A stretch of 13,053 nucleotides of DNA from DATHTK01 sp035463295 (GTDB lineage: Bacteria > Actinomycetota > Rubrobacteria > Rubrobacterales > Rubrobacteraceae): contig DATHTK010000104.1 in the NCBI GenBank assembly GCA_035463295.1, positions 1 through 13,053 on the forward strand, given 5' to 3'. Under the pieces are notes generated by a model. The model did no database searches and was not told where the DNA came from. It was given only the letters and a program-made list of their open reading frames with translations. Below are positions 5,755-10,420 of this stretch, piece after piece (the first letter of the stretch is position 1; every line of letters starts with the position of its first letter). The translations under genes and the position numbers were made by a program.

Positions 5755-6759
5755 ATGTTCACGCGGCGCAGGCAGAGAGCGGTGGTACCCGAGGTGGGAG
5801 ACGAGGCCCGGGAGTTCAACCTCCCGAGCGCCCAGGGCGGGCAGCTACGGTTGAGCATGCGCACCGCGCGCGGTCCCGTGGTGGTCGTCTTCTTTCGGGG
5901 AGTATGGTCGGAGGAGGATCTCGCCTACTTCAAGGCGCTCGCGGCGAAGGAGGATGAGATCAACTACGCCGGGGCGTCCGTGGTCGGCGTGGGAATCCTC
6001 GAGCCGGAGGAGGCGCGGGAGTTCGTCCGGGAGACCGGCATGAAGTCCTACATCCTCTACGATTACGTCAGGGTCACAACGCGCCAGTGGGGTTTGCTGG
6101 AGAAGGATAAGGAGCACGGCGAGTACGCCCGGCCCACTGTCTTCATAGTTGGCGGCGACCACAAGATCGCCCAGTCCTGGATCGGCGAGCGGCCGGCCGT
6201 AGAGGAGATCCTGGCGAAGATAACCGAGATCACCGGGCTCCCGAAGGCTCCGGAGGAGCAAGAACCGGAGGAGGCGGCCGGCGACGAGAAGGGCGGCGAG
6301 AAGCCGAAGAAGATGTCCGCCGAAGAGCGCGAACGCATCAAGGCCGAGCGACGCGCCGCTCGTGAAGCGGGCAAGTCCGTAAAGACGCAGCGGCCCGACG
6401 GAGCTTCTGAAAAGGCCTCCGGGGACGAGGGGCCGAAGAAGATGTCGGCCGAGGAGAGGGAGAAGATCAAAGCCGAACGCAGAGCCGCGCGCGAGGCGGG
6501 GAAGTCCCTGAAGACCGGCACACCCGAAGAGAAGGGAACGGGCGAGGCTGCGCCCGAGCCCTCCGCCGGCGACGCTCCCAAGAAGATGACCGCCGAGGAG
6601 CGGGAGAGGATAAAGGCTGAGCGCAGGGCAGCCAGAGAGGCCGGCAAATCGCTCAAGAAGCCGGCCGCCCAGGCGGAGAGCGGCGGCGAGAACGCCGCGG
6701 CTTCCACCGAGGCGAAGGAGCCGGCGACCCCCGACGCCGGGAAGTCCGAGGAGGAGTAG
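5755..6759 (+). CDS. Cysteine-free peroxiredoxin-fold protein with triplicated charged repeat tail
   Basis: 334 aa in two parts. Residues 10-160 look like the AhpC/TSA (redoxin) thioredoxin fold: VPEVGDEAREFNLPSAQGG, the strand VVVVFFRGVW, ILYDYVRVTTRQWGLLEK, and the cis-Pro region ARPTVFIVGGDHKIAQSW. The usual WCPxC active site after FFRG is replaced by W51-S-E-E-D55, and the whole protein has no cysteine, so thiol peroxidase activity is not expected (inference). Residues 165-334 are a low-complexity charged tail with three copies of a 28-residue motif (184-211, 227-254, 275-302) whose core is EERERIKAERRAAREAGK. Start ATG 5755 is set by GGAGGAGGG at 5742-5750; longer frames begin upstream of any ribosome site. 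No signal peptide or membrane segment is seen. A coiled-coil gene follows after 6 nt in the same operon. Possible scaffold or nucleic-acid/membrane binding role; function unknown. Confidence 0.85.
   Translation: MFTRRRQRAVVPEVGDEAREFNLPSAQGGQLRLSMRTARGPVVVVFFRGVWSEEDLAYFKALAAKEDEINYAGASVVGVGILEPEEAREFVRETGMKSYILYDYVRVTTRQWGLLEKDKEHGEYARPTVFIVGGDHKIAQSWIGERPAVEEILAKITEITGLPKAPEEQEPEEAAGDEKGGEKPKKMSAEERERIKAERRAAREAGKSVKTQRPDGASEKASGDEGPKKMSAEEREKIKAERRAAREAGKSLKTGTPEEKGTGEAAPEPSAGDAPKKMTAEERERIKAERRAAREAGKSLKKPAAQAESGGENAAASTEAKEPATPDAGKSEEE
6304..6660 (+). repeat. Three in-frame copies of an 84-bp protein-coding repeat
   Basis: Copies at 6304-6387, 6433-6516 and 6577-6660, all in the reading frame of the redoxin-like gene, separated by variable acidic/alanine-rich linkers of 15 and 20 residues. 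The 28-residue unit starts PKKM(S/T)AEERE and ends AREAGKS(V/L)K. Copies differ at only 2-3 residues, but copies 1 and 2 differ at 13 synonymous codons, so the protein motif rather than the DNA is being kept constant. Predicted to be strongly helical with alternating acidic and basic residues. Confidence 0.9.
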
Positions 6760-6765
6760 CGCAGC

Positions 6766-7764
6766 TTGCACGAGGATCGGCATGAAGGTAACGGGGAGCA
6801 GCCCCCGGACCGCGAGGAACGCAAGAACGGGTCTGACGATGGGTCCGACGACGGCAATGCCGAGGACAATGTCCAACACGCTGACGAGATCGGACGGGTC
6901 GTTGAGGAGGCGTCGGGGGAGACGGAGGAAGCGCCGGACTTTGCGGAGTTGAGAGCGCGGCTCGGGATCAAGGACAACCACATCCGCGAACTCTTCGAGC
7001 AGATCGCCGTCGTCCGGCTCGAGGCCGACGAGGCCCGGGCCACGAAGGAGGCGGGGGCGGGGCACATCGAGGCCCTGGAGCGGGAGCGGGAACGGCTCAG
7101 GGAGCGCATTCGCACCCTCGAGGAGGAGCTGCGGGGGCGCCGCCGGCGCAGGGAGGGCCTGGAGCGCCAGGTCGCGCGCCTCGAGAGAGAGGTGGAGCGG
7201 AAGGACGCCGAGATCTCCCGCCGCGACTCTCTACTGGAGCGCCGCGCGCAGGAGATGGAGGCCCTGAGGCGCGAGACCGACGAGATCGTCGCCCGCAAGG
7301 AAGGGGCGCTCGACGACGCGCTCCGCAGGGTCGAGGGCCTCCAGCGGGACCTGGAGGAGCGGGAGGACGAGACCGCGAGGCTGAGCGCCAGGATCGAGGA
7401 CCTCCGGGCCGAGCTCCGGAGGGAGTACGAGCTGCGCGAGCGGCTCGCGGAGCCCGCCAATCGCCTGCGGGCGGGCATCGACCTCTTCAACGACTCCGAG
7501 CAACGCCGCGCCGTGAACTCGCTCTCCCGGAGCCTGGGCCAGCCCGAGGTGCACGTGGAGCTCGAGAGGGGGGAGGAGCCGCCGGTCCTTCTCGCCTTCA
7601 CCTGGCAGGGCGTAACCTGGCAGACTTACGCCGCGAACCCCGGCCTCGCCGTCGAGGAGCCGCGGATCTACCGGACGGGCGCCGGCGAAGATCTCTCCGG
7701 CGTGGACCGCAAACCCCCGAACGCCCGCATCGGCCCCGGCGGCCGGGTGTTGTTGGGGTTGTAG
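6766..7764 (+). CDS. Long coiled-coil protein with C-terminal globular domain
   Basis: 332-aa protein not recognised as a named family. Residues 1-58 are polar and acidic, probably disordered. Residues about 60-230 are a near-continuous charged coiled coil rich in E, R and L with heptad spacing, for example RERIRTLEEELRGRRRRR and QVARLEREVERKDAEISR. A compact C-terminal part of about 100 residues contains DLFNDSEQRRAVNSLSRSLG and the aromatic AFTWQGVTWQTYAANP, followed by a Gly/Pro-rich end GPGGRVLLGL. No signal peptide or membrane span. Start is TTG 6766, 6 nt after the upstream stop; the GGAG within the end of the preceding gene is 9 nt upstream, and no ATG occurs in frame early in the gene. 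Expected to be cotranslated and to act with the redoxin-like protein, perhaps as a structural pair; this is inference from operon position and shared charged helices. Confidence 0.82.
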   Translation: MHEDRHEGNGEQPPDREERKNGSDDGSDDGNAEDNVQHADEIGRVVEEASGETEEAPDFAELRARLGIKDNHIRELFEQIAVVRLEADEARATKEAGAGHIEALERERERLRERIRTLEEELRGRRRRREGLERQVARLEREVERKDAEISRRDSLLERRAQEMEALRRETDEIVARKEGALDDALRRVEGLQRDLEEREDETARLSARIEDLRAELRREYELRERLAEPANRLRAGIDLFNDSEQRRAVNSLSRSLGQPEVHVELERGEEPPVLLAFTWQGVTWQTYAANPGLAVEEPRIYRTGAGEDLSGVDRKPPNARIGPGGRVLLGL

Positions 7765-7799
7765 GCTTCGGCTTCGAACCTCTCCAGTTCGCTCCTACG

Positions 7800-7827
7800 C
7801 CGCGCAAACGCGGTCAGGGTCGCTGAC
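7800..7827. other. Two small hairpins between convergent genes
   Basis: CCGCG-CAAA-CGCGG (7800-7813) is followed directly by GTCAG-GGTCG-CTGAC (7813-7827) in the 101-nt gap between the coiled-coil gene and the converging TatA/B-like gene. Neither is followed by a T-run, so a classical intrinsic terminator is not supported; they could block exonucleases or serve a factor-assisted end. May be chance in high-GC DNA. Confidence 0.25.
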
Positions 7828-7865
7828 GGAGAGCGTCGTTGCTCCCAGGCAATGTACCCGAACCT

Positions 7866-8036
7866 CTATTCCCGTTCTTCTTCCTCGGATAGCTCTTCTT
7901 TCTTGTCGCGTCCGAGGGCCTCAAAGAAGTCGTGGGTACCGCGGCCGAGGGAGCGGAGGAGGTTGACTATGCGTTTCGGGCCGAGGACCAGGAAGACAAG
8001 GAAGACGATCAGGATCTCTACGATGCCCAGCGACAT
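7866..8036 (-). CDS. Tiny TatA/TatB-like membrane protein (56 aa)
   Basis: Short gene found by direct translation. The product begins MSLGIVEILIVFLVFLVLGP, then KRIVNLLRSLGRGTHDFFEA and a highly acidic C-terminus. This is the TatA/B plan: a short N-terminal membrane helix carrying a polar residue (E7), a Gly-Pro hinge, then an amphipathic helix. The hinge LGPKR with the glutamate in the helix resembles TatB more than the FGPKK of TatA, but at 56 aa it is shorter than either usual form, and the proline normally following the hinge in the amphipathic helix is missing. ATG 8036 overlaps the TGA of the SRPBCC gene by one base (TGATG), indicating translational coupling. No TatC lies in the window. 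A Tat component or a membrane-remodelling homologue tied to the upstream SRPBCC protein are the alternatives. Confidence 0.75.
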   Translation of the reverse strand: MSLGIVEILIVFLVFLVLGPKRIVNLLRSLGRGTHDFFEALGRDKKEELSEEEERE

Positions 8037-8485
8037 CAGTAGCGCCGGGCTTCCATCAGGTGCTTCAGGCGGGAGAGGGAGCGCTCGCCGTTCCTGCGGG
8101 CAAAGCGCTCGATGCCGACCATCCGCGCCGCCCGGTCGATGAGCCCGCGCTTAAAGCGAAACTCGCCGGTGTAGGTGACGAGGCACCCGGTATCCCCGTT
8201 CGGGACGACGGCGACCTGGCCGCCGCCCTCGATAGTCGAGGTGTAGGCCCATCGGATGCTCGTCGGTGTGTGCTCCAGGATCTCGGTCTCCGGCTCGACC
8301 CTCCCGACCGGGCTCTCGAGGGCGAGGCGGTAGGAGCCGTCCCCAGTCTTCTGGACGCTCTCGACGCCGACCATCCACTCCTTCGCGTTCGTGAAGTCGC
8401 CGATATAGGCGCCGACCTTCTCCGGCGGGGCGTCTATGCGCTGCTCGATGGCGACCGTACCCGAGGCTTCCCCTTTTATCCCCAA
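8036..8485 (-). CDS. SRPBCC (START/polyketide-cyclase fold) protein
   Basis: About 149 aa matching the helix-grip SRPBCC plan: N-terminal strand GTVAIEQRIDAPPEKVGAYI, then FTNAKEWMVGVESVQKTGDG, a series of antiparallel strands including TEILEHTPTSIRWAYTST and TYTGEFRF, and a long C-terminal helix GERSLSRLKHLMEARRY. Members bind hydrophobic ligands or act as cyclases/chaperones; no catalytic residues can be assigned. The open frame runs up to 8644, but I choose TTG 8485: GGAGGAG (8497-8491) lies 5 nt upstream, and the fold begins right after it. This start overlaps the end of the metallopeptidase gene by 10 nt, and its stop overlaps the next ATG, so three genes form one chain. Predicted cytoplasmic. 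Confidence 0.85.
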   Translation of the reverse strand: MGIKGEASGTVAIEQRIDAPPEKVGAYIGDFTNAKEWMVGVESVQKTGDGSYRLALESPVGRVEPETEILEHTPTSIRWAYTSTIEGGGQVAVVPNGDTGCLVTYTGEFRFKRGLIDRAARMVGIERFARRNGERSLSRLKHLMEARRY

Positions 8486-8841
8486 CCCAGCTCCTCCAGC
8501 CGCTCCTCTTCGAAACCGAAGTGGTGCGCGATCTCGTGTACCACCGTGATCCTGACCTGCTCCTCTAGCCCCTCTCGCGCGAAGTCCCGCTCCAGCGGGC
8601 CCCGGAAGATCGTGATCCTGTCCGGCAACACCCCCGAGTACCACTCGCCGCGCTGCGTGAGCGGCGTCCCCTCGTAGAATCCGTACAAGGTGTCGTGCGG
8701 CTCGTCGGAGCGGAGCATCGAGCTCTCCGGCCAGTCCTCGACCACGATCGCCACGTTCTCCAGCAGCGCCGCAAGGTCCGGCGGCAACTCATCCAGCGCC
8801 CGCTCCACAAGCTCGTAGAAATCCACGGTCTCCATGCTCAC
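8476..8841 (-). CDS. Minimal zincin metallopeptidase (DUF1025/Zincin_1-like)
   Basis: Small cytoplasmic metallopeptidase of about 121 aa. It shows the family layout: FYELVERALDELPPDL at the N-terminus, VAIVVEDWPE, LYGFYEGTPLTQR, LPDRITIFRGPLERDF, and C-terminal VVHEIAHHFGFEEERLEELG. Zinc ligands are predicted as H102 and H106 of HEIAH with E103 as catalytic base and E112 of HExxHxxGxxE as third ligand; most relatives I know have aspartate in the corresponding FGxDDxRL segment. The family is usually about 115-130 aa, so it is complete. GTG 8841 is preferred because a -10 TACAAT ends 7 nt upstream; ATG 8850 overlaps the -10 and could not be on the transcript, while ATG 8835 is a possible alternative. 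First gene of an overlapping trio with the SRPBCC and TatA/B-like genes. Substrate unknown. Confidence 0.88.
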   Translation of the reverse strand: MSMETVDFYELVERALDELPPDLAALLENVAIVVEDWPESSMLRSDEPHDTLYGFYEGTPLTQRGEWYSGVLPDRITIFRGPLERDFAREGLEEQVRITVVHEIAHHFGFEEERLEELGWG

Positions 8842-8848
8842 GGGCGTC

Positions 8849-8854
8849 ATTGTA
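8849..8854 (-). promoter_or_regulatory. -10 hexamer of the metallopeptidase operon (leaderless)
   Basis: TACAAT on the minus strand followed by 7 nt and then GTG 8841, so transcription should begin at or within a base of the start codon. No ribosome site precedes the gene, which agrees with leaderless translation. Confidence 0.55.
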
Positions 8855-8896
8855 CTCTAGTGGCGCGTCGCATCGTCGACCCCCGACGCAGCGCGC

Positions 8897-8902
8897 TAGA
8901 AT
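8897..8902 (+). promoter_or_regulatory. -10 hexamer of the 80-aa protein gene
   Basis: TAGAAT on the plus strand, 35 nt before TTG 8938. Together with the metallopeptidase -10 at 8849-8854 it makes a compact divergent promoter region. -35 not identifiable with confidence. Confidence 0.4.
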
Positions 8903-8937
8903 GGTCTCTTCGCGAGAGGTTCGATGGGAGGTGCGGC

Positions 8938-9180
8938 TTGAGTCTTATGTCCGGTTCACGTCCGGGACGGTGGGTCGTCTGGGTCTTCTACCGGGTGCTG
9001 AACAAGCCGCTGCCGGTGCCGCACGCCGCCGAGTGGATGATGATCCCCGAGCACTCCGTGGATCAGGTCCTAGAGACCGGTGCCCTGCGCAGCCTCTACC
9101 CCCAGGATGTCCTCGAAGCGGCCCGCCGCATGGACCGTCAGCGCCGCGAGCACGACGAGCGGCACGACCGGAGCTCTTAG
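8938..9180 (+). CDS. Small protein of unknown function (80 aa)
   Basis: Not recognised. The product begins LSLMSGSRPGRWVVWVFYRV and contains NKPLPVPHAAEWMMIPEHSV, ending in a charged helix EAARRMDRQRREHDERH. The WVVWVFYRVL patch is hydrophobic but too short and too basic in flank to be a sure membrane span. TTG 8938 is favoured because GGAGG ends 6 nt upstream; ATG 8947 in the same frame would place the ribosome site too far away. The frame remains open upstream to 8695, but that part is antisense to the metallopeptidase gene. It diverges from the metallopeptidase operon. The sequence looks like real protein (tryptophan and aromatic content, a preceding -10 and ribosome site) rather than a shadow. 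Confidence 0.7.
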   Translation: MSLMSGSRPGRWVVWVFYRVLNKPLPVPHAAEWMMIPEHSVDQVLETGALRSLYPQDVLEAARRMDRQRREHDERHDRSS

Positions 9181-9208
9181 GAGGGTACTCTCCGCTCCCG
9201 TGCGCGCG

Positions 9209-9240
9209 GCCGCCGGTCGGGCGGCGATCTCGTCCCGACC
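9209..9240 (+). other. Mutually exclusive hairpins in the 9181-9328 gap
   Basis: GCCGCC-GGTCG-GGCGGC (9209-9225) and GGTCGGG...CCCGACC (9215-9221 with 9234-9240) share bases, so only one can form. No T-run follows. In this high-GC context a chance origin is possible. The rest of the 148-nt gap holds only the candidate -10 at 9292-9297. Confidence 0.3.
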
Positions 9241-9291
9241 AGGACGCGGGCGTCCAACGAGCCGTTCGAGCAGATCGCAAGGGTCGAATGA

Positions 9292-9297
9292 TATAGT
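9292..9297 (+). promoter_or_regulatory. -10 hexamer before the LLM oxidoreductase pseudogene
   Basis: TATAGT about 32 nt before ATG 9329, with a weak AGGGA ribosome site between. The promoter looks intact although the gene is interrupted. Confidence 0.4.
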
Positions 9298-9328
9298 CTT
9301 GTGTAGTCTCCGGACCAGGGATTACTCC

Positions 9329-10300
9329 ATGTCACCCACGGTACCGATACACAACCACGCGACGCACCCGTGGGTCGTCGAGGGCCGAGAGAGGGTGCGC
9401 TTCGGCATCTTCGGTGGGCCGGCCGCGGACTGGTCGGCCGCCTTGGCGTGGGTCCGGACGATCGAGGAGTTGGGCTTCGACTCCTACTGGGTCGGAGATC
9501 ACCCGGTGGAGTTCCCCTTCGATTGCTTCACCCGCCTGTCGGCCGTCGCGACCATTACTGAGAGGGTGAGGCTTGGCACCCTGGTCGCTTGCGTCCCGTA
9601 TCGTCACCCGCTGATGCTGGCGCGCCAGGCGGCCGACGTCGACAGGGCCTCTGGCGGCAGGCTGGTGCTGGGACTGGGCATAGGCGACGCGCGCCGTGAG
9701 TTCGCGCAACTCGGCCTGTCGTACGGCCGGCCGCGCGAACACCAGGAGCTATTGGAGGAGGTGCTGCGGGTAATCCCGGCCCTCTGGGCCGGTGAATCGG
9801 TCACGTTCGAGGGCCGGCACGTAAGGCTTGGCGGCGCCAGTTTATCTGCCGGGCCGGTGCAGAGACCGTGGGTGCCGATCATGGTTGCGGGTGGTGGGGA
9901 GCGGGTCACGCTGCGCCAGGTCGCCCGCTAGGCCGACACCTCGAACACCGGTCCCGGGAACCTGATCGGCAATGCTTGGGGCCCCGAGGAGATGCGTCGC
10001 AAGCACGAGATCCTCCGGAGCCACTGCGAGGAGATCGGCCGACCCTCCGACTCGATCCTCAGGACGCACGTGAACTTCATGATAAAGCTTGGACGGGGAG
10101 AGACCACCTCCGTGGTCCGCGATCGCGCGGTGGCGCTCGAGTTCGACTTCGACCGCTTTATCGGAACCCCGGAAGACGCGGTGGCTTACTACCGAGCGCT
10201 GGTCGATGTCGGAGTACGATACTTTATCGCCAGCGTCGCCGACGCCAAAACCCTCGAGATCCTGGCCGAGGAGGTCGTGCCCGAGGTCGTTCGAACGTAA
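9329..10300 (+). pseudogene. LLM-class (F420-dependent-type) oxidoreductase interrupted by an in-frame TAG
   Basis: Luciferase-like TIM-barrel flavin/F420 oxidoreductase. The first part (200 codons, 9329-9928) has RVRFGIFGGPAADW, ELGFDSYWVGDHP, RVRLGTLVACVPYRHPLMLA, GGRLVLGLGIGDARREF and PWVPIMVAGGGERVTLRQVAR. It stops at TAG 9929-9931. The same frame then continues without a gap as ADTSNTGPGNLIGNAWGPEE through GTPEDAVAYYRALVDVGVRY to TAA at 10298-10300. In the family the residue at this spot is normally Tyr in a VARYAD-type motif, so one base change (TAC or TAT to TAG) explains the break. Without it the protein would be 323 aa, normal for the family. ATG 9992 could start the second piece but has GAGGAG directly abutting it, unsuitable for a ribosome site. 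Everything else is intact, so the lesion is recent, a sequencing error, or read through. Confidence 0.85.
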
Positions 10301-10408
10301 GCTCTCCTGGGCTCCGGTTACGGATTCGCCTTGTGGCGGAGAGCTCGGCCGTTTCTACCTGCAGCACACGCGGGCTCTATTCACGGGTGGGCTCGACGGG
10401 ACGCAGGA

Positions 10409-10414
10409 TATACT
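10409..10414 (+). promoter_or_regulatory. -10 hexamer of rarA (leaderless)
   Basis: TATACT followed by 6 nt (TGGTGC) and then GTG 10421, placing the predicted transcription start at the G of the start codon. There is no Shine-Dalgarno sequence, and the hexamer rules out the longer open frame beginning at 10331. Confidence 0.6.
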
Positions 10415-10420
10415 TGGTGC

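Noticed and set aside
6304..6660. The 84-bp repeats as a mobile or CRISPR-like DNA repeat
   Set aside because: They are in frame inside a coding region, diverged at synonymous positions, and spaced irregularly; the conservation is at protein level.
5845..7601. Long minus-strand frames (406 and 512 aa) opposite the redoxin-like and coiled-coil genes
   Set aside because: Their Ser/Arg- and Leu/Arg/Gly-rich translations mirror the Glu/Arg-rich plus-strand proteins; no ribosome site or motif, while the plus-strand genes have both.
8486..8644. Longer N-terminus of the SRPBCC protein from 8644
   Set aside because: It is antisense-free but wholly overlaps the metallopeptidase in another frame, with Gly/Arg-rich sequence outside the fold; TTG 8485 has a strong GGAGGAG at proper spacing.
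9929..9931. TAG as a pyrrolysine or other recoding site
   Set aside because: LLM oxidoreductases are not known to use pyrrolysine, the position is an ordinary tyrosine in the family, and no recoding signal is evident. Nonsense mutation or sequencing error is simpler.
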